A stretch of DNA of 64,000 nucleotides from Luteimonas galliterrae (GCF_023374055.1 NZ_JAMBEP010000001.1:496001-560000), one strand, 5' to 3'. Shown: positions 45,148 through 55,130, counted from the stretch's first letter. A program made the numbers and translations. Notes: a model not told the origin generated them from the sequence alone.

Positions 45148-45755
45148 CGTTCGACGATCAGGACGACGCCAACCCCAGGACCTTGAGTCGGGGCGCCTGT
45201 TTTCTCTACGTCGCGCCGTGCGTGTACGACGACATCCTCAAGGTCGGGTTCGCGCGCGACCCCTTGTTGCGCCTGCACCAGCTCCATCGCAGGTTCTACG
45301 AATTCTTCGACCTGGATGCCGCGTTCCTCATCCAGACCGATACCGTTCGCGAGGCGCGTGCATTGGAAACGGCGATGCATCGCGTGCTCGCCATCCACAA
45401 TGCGCCGGCGCCGCTGACGATCCGCGAGCCGGCGGGCGGCGCCACGGAATGGTATCGAGGCGCCTATGGCATTCTCCGCGGGCGTGCGCATGCGCTGGCG
45501 GACGAGGGATACGTGCATCACCCCTCGCTGAGGCCCTGGCTGCGCGAGCGCTTGTTGCGGCAGAGCACAGAACTTTATTCCTGGGCCGAGACGGCCTATG
45601 CGGCGCTGTCGCTTGCGGATGCGGATATGCCGGCGCATGAGGCATCGCTGCGCCAGGCCATGCGCGACACGCTGGACGCCTATGCGGCCTTCGACATCGA
45701 TCTGGCGCCGGTGCTGCCCGAAGACGTGCTGCGATGGTATCGGGCCGGCCGTTGA
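45144..45755 (+). CDS. GIY-YIG-like protein of unknown function
   Basis: The 203-residue protein has an N-terminal segment (residues 19-80) with the pattern FLYVAP...ILKVGFARDPLLRLHQLH...E75, which resembles GIY-YIG/T5orf172 nuclease-like domains: Y22, K33-V-G-F, R43 and E75 would be the active-site positions. The rest is helical. It overlaps xthA by 4 bp, suggesting a DNA-processing role, but activity is inferred. Confidence 0.65.
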   Translation: MTFDDQDDANPRTLSRGACFLYVAPCVYDDILKVGFARDPLLRLHQLHRRFYEFFDLDAAFLIQTDTVREARALETAMHRVLAIHNAPAPLTIREPAGGATEWYRGAYGILRGRAHALADEGYVHHPSLRPWLRERLLRQSTELYSWAETAYAALSLADADMPAHEASLRQAMRDTLDAYAAFDIDLAPVLPEDVLRWYRAGR

Positions 45756-45852
45756 GCGCAGGCGCGCATTCGGCCCGTCGCCGACATAAAATCCCACCAC
45801 AGCCGGGCCGTGCGGCAGTTCTGTCCCGAGCCATGCCCTATATTGGAGCCGT

Positions 45853-47130
45853 ATGCGCGACCCCGCCGAAGCCCGTATCGCCATCGTCGGACTCGGCTAT
45901 GTCGGCCTGCCGCTGGCGATCGAATTCGGCAGGCAGCGCGACGTGGTCGGCTTCGACATCGACGCGCAACGGGTCGCCGAGCTGCGCGCCGGCCACGACC
46001 GCACGCTGGAAGCCGACAGCGTCGACCTGCATGCGGCTTCGCGGGTGCGCTACTCGGACAGCGTGGAACACCTGCGCGCCTGCGACGTCTACATCGTCAC
46101 CGTGCCCACGCCGATCGACGCGCAGCAGCGCCCCGACCTGGGCCCGCTGCAGGGTGCCAGCCGGATGCTGGCCGGCGTGCTCAAACGCGGCGACGTGGTG
46201 ATCTACGAATCCACCGTCTATCCCGGCACCACCGAAGAAGTCTGCGTGCCGCTGCTGGAGCAAGGATCGGGCCTGGCGTTCAATGCCGATTTCTTCTGCG
46301 GCTACAGCCCGGAGCGGATCAATCCAGGCGACCGCAAGCGGCCGTTGCCGTCGATCGTCAAGGTTACGTCCGGATCGACGCCGGAGATCGCGGGTTTCGT
46401 CGACGCGCTGTACGCCGGCATCATCGCCGCCGGCACCCATCGCGCGCCGTCGATCCGCGTCGCCGAAGCGGCCAAGGTGATCGAGAACGTGCAGCGCGAC
46501 GTCAACATCGCGCTGGTCAACGAACTGTCGCTGATATTCGACCGCCTCGGCATCGATACGCTGGACGTGCTCGAAGCGGCCGGCACCAAATGGAATTTCC
46601 TGCCGTTCCGCCCTGGCCTGGTCGGCGGGCACTGCATCGGTGTGGATCCCTATTATTTGATGCACAAATCCGAGGCGGCCGGTTATCACCCCGACCTGAT
46701 CGAAACCGCGCGCGCAGTCAACAACAAGGTCGAGCGGCACGTGGCCGATCGCATCCTGGGCCTGCTCGCCGAGCGCAAGGTCGATCCGCGGCAGGCGAGA
46801 GCGTTGATCCTCGGCGTCACTTTCAAGGAAAACACACCGGACCTGCGCAACAGCCGGGTGGCCAACGTGATCCGGGCGCTGCGCGAAGCCGGCGTGTCGA
46901 TCGACGTCTGGGATCCGTGGGCCGATGCCGACGAGGCCGAACGCGAGGCGGGCGTGCGCCCGGTCGAAGAACCCGAGCGCGGCCGCTACGACGCGGTGGT
47001 GCTCGCCGTGGCGCACCGGCAGTTCGCACAAATGACGGCAGCCGAGATCCGCGCACTGGGAAAACCGGGTGCGGCCGTTTACGACGTGAAATCGGTCTGG
47101 CCGCGCGACGCGGTGGACGATAGGCTGTAG
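45853..47130 (+). CDS. UDP-HexNAc 6-dehydrogenase (WbpO/TviB-type)
   Basis: The 425-residue nucleotide-sugar dehydrogenase has the NAD fold IVGLGYVGLPLA, ESTVYPGTTEEV, FCGYSPERINPGD and the catalytic C261 in GGHCIGVDPYYL. These residues place it in the Vi/O-antigen branch that oxidises UDP-GlcNAc or UDP-GalNAc to the uronic acid, rather than UDP-glucose dehydrogenases. Such sugars go into capsule, exopolysaccharide or O-antigen. No glycosyltransferase or epimerase lies nearby, so the polymer is not visible. Confidence 0.9.
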   Translation: MRDPAEARIAIVGLGYVGLPLAIEFGRQRDVVGFDIDAQRVAELRAGHDRTLEADSVDLHAASRVRYSDSVEHLRACDVYIVTVPTPIDAQQRPDLGPLQGASRMLAGVLKRGDVVIYESTVYPGTTEEVCVPLLEQGSGLAFNADFFCGYSPERINPGDRKRPLPSIVKVTSGSTPEIAGFVDALYAGIIAAGTHRAPSIRVAEAAKVIENVQRDVNIALVNELSLIFDRLGIDTLDVLEAAGTKWNFLPFRPGLVGGHCIGVDPYYLMHKSEAAGYHPDLIETARAVNNKVERHVADRILGLLAERKVDPRQARALILGVTFKENTPDLRNSRVANVIRALREAGVSIDVWDPWADADEAEREAGVRPVEEPERGRYDAVVLAVAHRQFAQMTAAEIRALGKPGAAVYDVKSVWPRDAVDDRL

Positions 47131-47135
47131 CCGCC

Positions 47136-48755
47136 ATGCGCTACGCCGCCTATATCGCCAGCCTGCTGCTGTTCGCCCTTTCGCTGGCGCTGGCGATCGC
47201 CTATCGCGACTGGCTGTGGGGAGTGGCCGTCTTCGGCCTGCTGTCCGCTCTGGGCACCTGGGACCTGCTGCAGAAGCGCAGCACGTTGCGGCGCAACTAT
47301 CCGATCCTGGCGCATTTCCGCTACGGGCTGGAGTCGATCGGCCCGGAAATCCGCCAGTACTTCATCGAAAGCGACTTGCAGGAATCGCCGTTCTCGCGCG
47401 AGCAGCGGGCGCTGGTGTACCAGCGCGCCAAGCAGGCGCTGGACGTGGTGCCGTTCGGCACCGAGCGCGACGTCTACAGCGTCGACTACGAATGGATCAA
47501 CCATTCGATGGTGCCGACCAGGATCGCCTCGCACGATTTCCGCGTCCGCATCGGCGAGCGCTGCGCGCAGCCCTACGACGCCAGCGTGTTCAATATTTCG
47601 GCGATGAGCTTCGGCTCTTTGTCGGCCAATGCGATCCGCGCCTTGAACGGCGGTGCCAAGCGCGGCGGTTTCTACCACGACACGGGCGAGGGTTCGGTTT
47701 CGCCTTATCACCGCGAAAACGGCGGCGATCTGGTCTGGGAGATCGGTTCCGGCTATTTCGGCTGCCGCGACGAAGCGGGGCGCTTCGACGAAGCGCGCTT
47801 CGCCAAAAATGCGTGCGATCCGCAAGTGAAGATGATCGAGATCAAGCTGTCGCAAGGCGCCAAGCCCGGCCACGGCGGCGTGCTTCCCGCGGCCAAGGTC
47901 AGTGCGGAGATCGCCGCGACGCGCGGCGTTCCGGAAGGCGTGGAGTGCGTATCGCCGGCGCAACACAGCGCCTTCTCGACGCCGCTCGGACTGCTAGAAT
48001 TCGTCGCGCGCCTGCGCGAACTGTCGGGCGGCAAGCCGACCGGCTTCAAGCTGGCCATCGGCCATCCCTGGGAGTGGTTCGGCATCGCCAAGGCGATGGC
48101 CGAAACCGGCCTGCTGCCGGATTTCATCGTCGTCGACGGCGCCGAGGGCGGCACCGGTGCGGCGCCCGCGGAATTCATCGAGCACGTCGGCGTGCCGATG
48201 CGCGAGGCGCTGGTACTGGTGCACAACACGCTGGTCGGGCTGGAACTGCGCGACAAGATCAGGATCGGCGCGGCCGGCAAGATCACAGGCGCGTTCGAGA
48301 TCGCGCGTATCCTGGCGCTGGGCGCGGACTGGTGCAACGCGGCCCGCGGTTTCATGTTCGCATTGGGCTGCATCCAGTCGCAGAGTTGCCACACCGACCG
48401 TTGCCCGACCGGCGTCGCTACGCAGGACCCCAAGCGCTGGAAACGGCTGGACGTGCCGGACAAGGCCACGCGCGTTTTCAACTACCACCAGAACACGCTC
48501 AAGGCCTTGCGCGATTTGCTGTGCGCCGCCGGCTTGGAGCATCCCTCGCAGCTCGGTCCGGAGCACATCCTGCGGCGCGTGTCCGCAGTGGAGATACAGT
48601 CGTTGGGTACGCTGTACAACTTCCTGCGGCCCGGCGAACTGATCTCGGGCATTCCGGACCATGCCGTGTTCCGGCATTTCTGGGCGGTGGCGCGCAGCGA
48701 CAGCTTCGCGGCGCCGGAGCGGGTGAGCGCATTGCGCATCGGCAAGTCGGCCTGA
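47136..48755 (+). CDS. Membrane-anchored FMN-binding glutamate synthase-like protein
   Basis: The 539-residue protein has two N-terminal hydrophobic segments (about 5-22 and 27-44) and a glutamate synthase large-subunit central domain with an FMN barrel: SAMSFGSLSANAIRALN, GQ-like KPGHGGVLP, VVDGAEGGTGAAP and a cysteine cluster IQSQSCHTDRCPTGVATQ that would bind 3Fe-4S. It lacks the glutaminase and C-terminal domains, so it is not a full GltB; the natural reaction of this family is unknown. It starts 5 bp after the dehydrogenase gene. Confidence 0.88.
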   Translation: MRYAAYIASLLLFALSLALAIAYRDWLWGVAVFGLLSALGTWDLLQKRSTLRRNYPILAHFRYGLESIGPEIRQYFIESDLQESPFSREQRALVYQRAKQALDVVPFGTERDVYSVDYEWINHSMVPTRIASHDFRVRIGERCAQPYDASVFNISAMSFGSLSANAIRALNGGAKRGGFYHDTGEGSVSPYHRENGGDLVWEIGSGYFGCRDEAGRFDEARFAKNACDPQVKMIEIKLSQGAKPGHGGVLPAAKVSAEIAATRGVPEGVECVSPAQHSAFSTPLGLLEFVARLRELSGGKPTGFKLAIGHPWEWFGIAKAMAETGLLPDFIVVDGAEGGTGAAPAEFIEHVGVPMREALVLVHNTLVGLELRDKIRIGAAGKITGAFEIARILALGADWCNAARGFMFALGCIQSQSCHTDRCPTGVATQDPKRWKRLDVPDKATRVFNYHQNTLKALRDLLCAAGLEHPSQLGPEHILRRVSAVEIQSLGTLYNFLRPGELISGIPDHAVFRHFWAVARSDSFAAPERVSALRIGKSA

Positions 48756-48853
48756 GAGCATCTTTGCAGGTATCTGAAGCGTTCAGTGGCCGGCTGTAAA
48801 CGCAACCTTCACGCGTCGCCGTTCAGCCTTCGCCGACCAAGGGGCATCCGGTC

Positions 48854-50040
<1,187 letters not shown>

Positions 50041-50044
<4 letters not shown>

Positions 50045-50427
50045 GCGACCGCGGCTCGGTATTGTTCGTGGACGACGAGGTGCTGCTGCGCGATGTGGTC
50101 GTCGAAGCGCTGCAGGACCACGGCTACGAAGTGCTGGTCGCCTCCGACGGCCCGGGCGCGATCGAACTGCTGAGCGGCCCGTTGCGCATCGATGTGGTCT
50201 TCAGCGACGTCAGCATGCCCAACGGCATGTCCGGCGTCGAACTGGCCGGACGCGCCGCCCAGATCCGTCCCGGCATACGCGTGCTGCTGGCCTCCGGCTT
50301 CGCCAAGGGACAGCTGCCGCCGATTCCGACAGACGTGCATTTTTTGCCGAAGCCATATCGGATCGGGCAGTTGGTGGAGAGTTTGGAGCGGCTTGTGGGG
50401 CTGGCGCCTGCCGCCAAAGACGATTGA
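50041..50427 (+). CDS. Single-domain response regulator
   Basis: The 128-residue receiver domain has the acidic pair D11/D12, phospho-acceptor D56 in VVFSDVSMP, the switch Ser in LLASG and K104 in LPKPY. There is no output domain, so it acts by protein contact or in a phosphorelay. It is cotranscribed and overlaps the kinase gene by 4 bp, making them a cognate pair. Confidence 0.93.
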
Positions 50428-50430
50428 TGT

Positions 50431-50491
50431 CGGTTTCCGTCGCGGCCGTGGATCCACGATGCCGGGTTTCACCGCAAACCTACTGCGCTTT
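50431..50491. repeat. Diverged copy of the TTCCGTCGC...CCTAC repeat
   Basis: The stretch TTCCGTCGCGGCCGTGGATC onward to AACCTACTGCGC aligns along about 55 bp with 51352-51405, with small differences. It ends at the stop of the secreted-protein gene. A shorter related GGTTGGGGTGAAACCCCAACC copy lies at 52181-52201. Confidence 0.65.
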
Positions 50492-51034
50492 ACGTTTTAG
50501 GAAGAGGACGTCGAACGCCGGCGTCCAGCTTTTGCCGCCGTCCTTCGACAGCACAGCCCACTCGCGCACGCCATCGCCCTTGGATTCCCAGGTAATGCGT
50601 TGCAGGACCGTGCTTCCATCCCTCGTATGCACCTCGCCTTCGAGAACGAGCGCGCCGTCCTTGAAGTTCCCTACGATCACCATGATCGAGCCGCGGTTGG
50701 TGACCCAGGTCTGTTGCCATTGTTTGCGCACCGGGTCGTAGCTCAGGATGCTGTCGCCGATAAGCCCGTCGTTTTGCTCGTAAAGCTCATGGATGGCGCA
50801 GCCTCCGGCGATGGAATCGACGCGGGCGCGAGCCACCGACGGGCCGTCCGGCGCATCGCTCTCGAAGGTGTCCCAATCGCCGATCCAGAAATCCAGCTGG
50901 CGGTATTCGGCGGCGCTGCAATGGGGAGACGCAGGCGTCGCGGCAGCAGGGGTAGCGACGGCTTGGGCGACGAAAACGAGGCCAACGGTTGCCAATGCGA
51001 TTTGTAGATACTTGAGTCTAAGGGTTTCGTTCAT
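50480..51034 (-). CDS. Secreted protein, DUF1579/lipocalin-like
   Basis: This is 184 residues; hydrophobic residues 9-32 form a signal peptide. The mature protein starts with RQLDFWIGDWDTFESD, a pattern of small beta-barrel proteins (DUF1579-like) in which the DFWxGxWD motif opens the first strand. Later strands include SYDPVRKQWQQTWV and WAVLSKDGGKSWTPAFD. Function is unknown; perhaps it binds a lipid or small molecule. It is transcribed toward the response regulator gene. Confidence 0.75.
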   Translation of the reverse strand: MNETLRLKYLQIALATVGLVFVAQAVATPAAATPASPHCSAAEYRQLDFWIGDWDTFESDAPDGPSVARARVDSIAGGCAIHELYEQNDGLIGDSILSYDPVRKQWQQTWVTNRGSIMVIVGNFKDGALVLEGEVHTRDGSTVLQRITWESKGDGVREWAVLSKDGGKSWTPAFDVLFLKRKAQ

Positions 51035-51583
51035 GGGCCTTTCGTTTTTTTAGTGAGCCTGTCGGCTAAAGGGCGGTTGTTCTTGGAGGTCTCACAACAA
51101 GAGCGCCAAGTGATACAGGCGGCCGGAGCCCATTACTCGCCGTTTTCGGACGCATTTATTATTTCGGGACTGACGTCCGAATCAGGACTGAGGCGCGGCA
51201 ACGCGAACAGCGGGGCTCCGGGACGCATAGGTGAGCCGATTTCTGCCGCCCATCTGTCTGCCAAAGAAGCGGACCGCCTCCTCTCCCGCTTGCGGGAGAG
51301 GGTTGGGGTGAAGGCGCGCGTCATTTCAGATGGCGGCGCGTGTTCGACGTTCCGTCGCAATCGTGGATTCGCGATGTTGGGGTTTCACCCCAACCTACCG
51401 CGCTTGCCGGGCCATCGACGAACTGCGTTGCGCGCCGAATGCCCGGTCGGCGGCTTCCGATAGAGCGACCTTGTAGGCGGATTCCCTGATGCCGAAGGCG
51501 GAACACCAGGCCTTTGGCGGGTTTCACCTCCAATTGGCGCGTCGCATCGGAACATGCGGCCAACCGTGCTTGAGGAGAACGCC
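51035..51583. other. 549 bp gap without a supported gene, holding repeats
   Basis: Between the divergent secreted-protein and RibD-like genes there is a CTCCCGCTTGCGGGAGAGGG repeat at 51284-51303 and a repeat copy at 51352-51405 containing the palindrome TTGGGGTTTCACCCCAA. A 136-codon frame from 51053 has no good ribosome-binding site or family features and is not called. Confidence 0.65.
51352..51405. repeat. Repeat copy with palindrome GGTTTCACC core
   Basis: It contains TTGGGGTTTCACCCCAACCT and aligns with 50431-50491 over about 55 bp. A third, inverted short copy is at 52181-52201. Confidence 0.65.
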
Positions 51584-52162
51584 GTGACCGCCATCTACAC
51601 TTTCGATGTCTTTAGCAGCCTCGACGGCTTCGGCTCCAACAGCGGCGATTGGGGCGGCTACTGGGGCAAGCAAGGTCCCGAATTGCTCGATCATCGGCTT
51701 GCTTTGTACAGCGCGGAGCAACGGATGGTCTTCGGCGCCAACACGTACCGGGCATTCGCGAAGATGGTGGCTTCCGCCATCGCGGAGTCCGAGGTGTTTG
51801 ATCCATGGGTCACCCGGATGAGGAATCTGCCCGCGACGGTGGTGTCGACGACGCTGAAAGCCCCGCTCGAATGGCCGGATGCGACCCTCGTGAGCGGCGA
51901 TGCCGTCGACGTTGTCGCCAAGCTCAAGAAGGAGTCCGACGTGCCGTTGCGCTCCCACGGCAGCCTATCGATGAACCGCGCGCTGATGGCGGCCGGTCTG
52001 GTCGACCGCGTCCAGGTCACGGTCTTCCCCGTGATCACCGGCCAGAGCGGACGGGAGCCGATCTTCAAAGATGCTGCCGACTTCGATCTTGAGCTGATCG
52101 AGAGGTGGACGCTTGATGGCGACATTCAAGAGCTCGTGTACCGGCCCATGTTGCATGGCTGA
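51584..52162 (+). CDS. RibD/dihydrofolate reductase-like protein
   Basis: This is 192 residues; the GTG start at 51584 follows GAGGAG, 5 bases upstream. The N terminus TFDVFSSLDGFGSNSGDW and the NADPH-binding VFGANTYRAF and SHGSLSMNRALMAAGLVDRV are the signatures of the RibD C-terminal domain family. These proteins are often lone reductases of unknown substrate. A signal peptide is absent. Confidence 0.85.
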   Translation: MTAIYTFDVFSSLDGFGSNSGDWGGYWGKQGPELLDHRLALYSAEQRMVFGANTYRAFAKMVASAIAESEVFDPWVTRMRNLPATVVSTTLKAPLEWPDATLVSGDAVDVVAKLKKESDVPLRSHGSLSMNRALMAAGLVDRVQVTVFPVITGQSGREPIFKDAADFDLELIERWTLDGDIQELVYRPMLHG

Positions 52163-52180
52163 TTCGGTCCATGCAGGCCG

Positions 52181-52201
52181 TAGGTTGGGGTGAAACCCCA
52201 A
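52181..52201. repeat. Palindrome GGTTGGGGTGAAACCCCAAC
   Basis: This is a short inverted repeat related to 51375-51398, right after the RibD-like gene. It may work as a terminator for that gene, although there is no U-tract. Confidence 0.6.
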
Positions 52202-52295
52202 CCTACCGTGCTGGCATTCTGCCAGTTGGGATAAGCTATCCGGCCCCCAAGGTCTGGGTCGCCGCAATTGAGACGGGAATGGGTATGCTTGTCCA

Positions 52296-53099
52296 ATGAG
52301 CGCGTTACGCATTCGCATCGAACTAAATAAGGGGCGTGTCGGCATGCCCTTCGGAAAGCTCGCGCGTGTCTGCGACGAAACCACGCGGTTTCTCGTCATG
52401 CTCAGCGAGGATCTCGGTCTTCCGCAGACTGATGCTTGGCTCGCTGAAGAATTCGAAAATGCCTCGGTTGATTTTGATGTGCGCTATGCGTATCCGGTTG
52501 ATCCGTTTCAGGCTGAAATTGGCCGACAAGCGCTTGAAATGATCGCTGGAGAAAATTCAGATTACTTCGGCGTCTCGGTACGTATCCGGCCAGAAACGCG
52601 CCGGCAATTCAGAAACGTCACTAGGGCTCTTGACCCTGGTGAGAAGATGCGCATAGGTGTCTATAAAGACAACGAACATAGGCCTGTTACGTGGTTCGAT
52701 GTTCAGCGCTCCGATGCAACTGAAATAACTGAAGGCATCGTCGATCGACATACCTACGGCGAGGTGCAAGGTGTAGTCAACGCCTTCTTCAAAGAGCATG
52801 ACCCGCCGTATCTCAGAATTCGAGAGCTCTCTACGGGTGCCCTCGTCAAATGCTTCTTTCGCCCCGAAATGTACAAGGCAGCGGTCGAGCTTCTCGAAGA
52901 CAAGGAAGCGATTGTCTTCGTTGAGGGTTGGTTGCGCGAGGATGCTACTACAGGCATCACTCGAGAGATAAAAGTCGAAGACTTTACGCCGGCGTGTGAT
53001 TTCAACGAGGCAGAGGTTAGCGCGCTCTTTGGCTCCGTTCCCGATTACACGGGTAATTTGACTAGTGAGCAGTTTGTCGAGGGGATCCGTGGTGACTGA
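52296..53099 (+). CDS. Unknown protein paired with a PIN nuclease
   Basis: The 267-residue soluble protein begins MSALRIRIELNKGRVGMP. No domain is recognised. It has alternating helices and strands (VRIRPETRRQFRNVTRALDP; KMRIGVYKDNEHRPVTWFDV) and an acidic C terminus. The gene has more AT and different codons than the flanking core. It overlaps the downstream PIN-domain gene by 8 bp, so it is likely its partner. It is longer than typical VapB antitoxins. Confidence 0.75.
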   Translation: MSALRIRIELNKGRVGMPFGKLARVCDETTRFLVMLSEDLGLPQTDAWLAEEFENASVDFDVRYAYPVDPFQAEIGRQALEMIAGENSDYFGVSVRIRPETRRQFRNVTRALDPGEKMRIGVYKDNEHRPVTWFDVQRSDATEITEGIVDRHTYGEVQGVVNAFFKEHDPPYLRIRELSTGALVKCFFRPEMYKAAVELLEDKEAIVFVEGWLREDATTGITREIKVEDFTPACDFNEAEVSALFGSVPDYTGNLTSEQFVEGIRGD

Positions 53100-53664
53100 T
53101 AAGCCGAAGATCTATCTCGATGCTGCGCCGATCATTGATTTGGTGAAATTTGCCGTTGGGGCGGGCGTCGATCAAGAGCGAGAACAAGATGCTTGGCACT
53201 TGCAGCAACTATTGAAGGCCTCTCGTGAGGGGAAGATTGCGATATTCACCTCATCTCTAAGCGTTGCTGAGTGCACGCACGTTGGTGATCCGGCTAAGCT
53301 GGAGAAGGCGAAACCGCTTTTCCTTCAGCTTCTGACGTCGGGTAAAGGCGGGATCTCACTTATACAGCCGACGCTATCTCTCATGGAAGATGCGCGTACT
53401 TTGCGCTGGTCTCATGGCATAGCTCTCAAGGGCTTCGATTCAGTTCATGCCGCCACTGCAATCCGCTTTCGATGCAACGAATTCTTGCACCGCGATGGAC
53501 GCTTCACTACTAACGCCTCGACATTCCTGGCCATGGGCCTTCGTGTCTGCGCTCCAAGCGACACCCAGTTGCTACCTGACGAGTATCGTCAGGGAAGTCT
53601 GGGCATCGACGACGGATCTTCTCTGGTTATCAATTCCACAAGCACCTCCCAAGAAACGAAGTAG
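53092..53664 (+). CDS. PIN-domain (VapC-like) nuclease
   Basis: This is 190 residues; the GTG at 53092 follows GAGGGG. All four acidic positions expected in a PIN domain are visible: D10 in IYLDAAPII, E60 in SVAECTH, D116 in KGFDSVHAATA and D135 in HRDGRF. PIN domains cut RNA, and VapC toxins are the commonest. It overlaps the upstream unknown gene by 8 bp, an arrangement like a toxin-antitoxin pair, but the partner is not a recognised antitoxin. The C-terminal 30 residues are Ser/Thr-rich. Confidence 0.85.
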   Translation: MTDKPKIYLDAAPIIDLVKFAVGAGVDQEREQDAWHLQQLLKASREGKIAIFTSSLSVAECTHVGDPAKLEKAKPLFLQLLTSGKGGISLIQPTLSLMEDARTLRWSHGIALKGFDSVHAATAIRFRCNEFLHRDGRFTTNASTFLAMGLRVCAPSDTQLLPDEYRQGSLGIDDGSSLVINSTSTSQETK

Positions 53665-53707
53665 GTCCGCCGAAGCGAGCCCAAAGTCGTTCGATTAGAA
53701 CATCGGC

Positions 53708-53953
53708 ATGATCGTGACTTTCATCGGTGGCCCCTTGCATGAAACGCATGTGAAGTGGGACGACACTCCAAACCGCTATTGGGCAGAAACAGCCGAAGGC
53801 GTGAAAGTGCTTTATGAGTGGAGATGCGAGAGCGGGATGGGAATTGGGTCCAATCCAATTGTCTACACGCACGCTATCTACGCTGTCTTCGACATGCCAG
53901 AGGACGAGTATCGGCGCCTGTTGGAGCAGGTCGAGATGCCGTCTGATCTGTAG
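53708..53953 (+). CDS. Small unknown protein in the PIN island
   Basis: This is an 81-residue protein: MIVTFIGGPLHETHVKWDDT opening, Tyr/Trp-rich middle and an acidic helix at the end (EDEYRRLLEQVEMPSDL). It looks like a small beta-sheet protein. The ribosome-binding site is weak. The gene follows the PIN gene after 43 bp in the same direction with similar composition. No family is recognised. Confidence 0.65.
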   Translation: MIVTFIGGPLHETHVKWDDTPNRYWAETAEGVKVLYEWRCESGMGIGSNPIVYTHAIYAVFDMPEDEYRRLLEQVEMPSDL

Positions 53954-54037
53954 ATATTGGCACTCCGCCTACAGGGGCGGTTGGTGGTGAAAGCCATTTG
54001 ATTTCGGATGCGATTGCCGTACCTGTGCCATACATAG

Positions 54038-54063
54038 CAGAAAGGCCGCCCAGCGGGCGGCCT
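54038..54063 (-). terminator. Terminator downstream of tRNA-Val
   Basis: On the minus strand GGCCGCCC and GGGCGGCC pair around GCT and are followed by TTTCTGC. It lies 16 bp beyond the tRNA 3' end. Confidence 0.85.
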
Positions 54064-54079
54064 AACTGTTTGATTCGAC

Positions 54080-54154
54080 TGGTGGGCGGTGCAGGGTTCG
54101 AACCTGCGACCCTTGCCGTGTGAAGGCAATGCTCTACCGCTGAGCTAACCGCCC
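54080..54154 (-). tRNA. tRNA-Val (CAC)
   Basis: This 75 nt cloverleaf has acceptor stem GGGCGGT/ACCGCCC, anticodon CAC in GCCTTCACACGGC, T-loop GTTCGAACC and an encoded CCA. Its 3' end faces the PIN-domain island. Confidence 0.97.
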
Positions 54155-54236
54155 GAGCCGTGCATTTTAGGGGGTTGGGCGGGCGGGGGACAAGTCTGGG
54201 GACGGGAGTGACGGCGCAGACGGCGAGTTCGCGCGT

Positions 54237-54276
54237 CCTCTCCCAACCCTCTCCCGCAAGCGGGAGAGGGCTAAAG
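54237..54276. repeat. CTCTCCCAACCCTCTCCCGC repeat
   Basis: The CCTCTCCCGCAAGCGGGAGAGG palindrome belongs to the same family as 4781-4798 and 51284-51303. It directly precedes the end of the TPR-like gene and may end that transcript. Confidence 0.6.
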
Positions 54277-54278
54277 CA

Positions 54279-55130
54279 CTACTCCAGTTGCTCCTTGGCA
54301 TAGGCCGCGTCCAGGGCCTCCATCGCGTCCTGCGGCTTCAGCTTGGCGGCTTTTTCGTAGGCCGCGGCGGCGGCGTCCTCTTTCTTGTCGCCGTACAGCA
54401 GCATCAGCACGTTGCCGTGTTCGATGTGGGCGATCGGGGAGTCCGGGGTCAGTTTGAGCGCGGTCTTGATGTGCGATTCGGCTTCGGTCGCCTTGGCGCC
54501 GTAGGTCAGGCCGCCGATCATCGCGCCGATCTTGCCGATGATCTCGGCGTGGTACAGGGCCAGCGCGGTGTGCGCTTCGGCGTGTTTGGGGGCCAGTTCC
54601 AGCGCGGTGTCCAGCGACTCGCGGACCTTGCCGGCGATGCCCTGCTTGAGCGCCTTGGCGATGCTCAGGCCCTGGCTGTATCGGCCCAGCGCGAAGGCGT
54701 GGCGGTAGTGGCTGTTGGCGTCGTCGGGCAGGGTCTTGATCGCGGTTTCGGCCAGCTTGGCGGCTTGTTCGAAGCGTTTGAGCTTTTCGCCGTCGTCGTC
54801 GACCAGATACGTGGCGTGGATGCCGATCGCCTTGACGGCGACCGAGGCGCCGAACGGGCCCAACTCGCTGCCGGCATCGAAGGCGGCCTTGAAATCGCCG
54901 CGGTGGAAGGCGCGCCAGGCGTCCTGCAATGCGGTGGCCAGCGTGTCGGCCTTGGCGGACTTGGCCGCCTTGCCGGCGGCGTCGATCAAAGCCTGCGCGC
55001 GCTTGGCGTCGGGGAAGGGTTCGGCGTCGCCGGCGTGCAGCTTGGGCCAGGCTTTCTTGAGCGCGTCGCCGGCGTAGGCATAAGCCTTGGCGTCGTGCGG
55101 AAACGGGGCCCAGGCGGACTTGGCGGCCAT
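54279..55130 (-). CDS. TPR-like repeat protein
   Basis: The 283-residue protein is almost all helix. TPR-like units are visible at AKLAETAIKTLPDDANSHYRHAFALGRY, ESLDTALELAPKHAEAHTAL and ESHIKTALKLTPDSPIAHIE (each split over about 34 residues). There is no signal peptide, so it is probably cytoplasmic. TPRs mediate protein contacts; the partner is unknown. It is divergent from the phasin-like gene. Confidence 0.8.
   Translation of the reverse strand: MAAKSAWAPFPHDAKAYAYAGDALKKAWPKLHAGDAEPFPDAKRAQALIDAAGKAAKSAKADTLATALQDAWRAFHRGDFKAAFDAGSELGPFGASVAVKAIGIHATYLVDDDGEKLKRFEQAAKLAETAIKTLPDDANSHYRHAFALGRYSQGLSIAKALKQGIAGKVRESLDTALELAPKHAEAHTALALYHAEIIGKIGAMIGGLTYGAKATEAESHIKTALKLTPDSPIAHIEHGNVLMLLYGDKKEDAAAAAYEKAAKLKPQDAMEALDAAYAKEQLE

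Noticed and set aside
51053-51463. 136-codon frame in the gap after the secreted-protein gene
   Set aside because: It passes through two extragenic repeats, has no ribosome-binding site and no recognisable residues.
54080-54154. tRNA-Val as attachment site of the PIN island
   Set aside because: No repeated tRNA end and no integrase found between 52.2 and 54.1 kb, so the integration idea is not supported.
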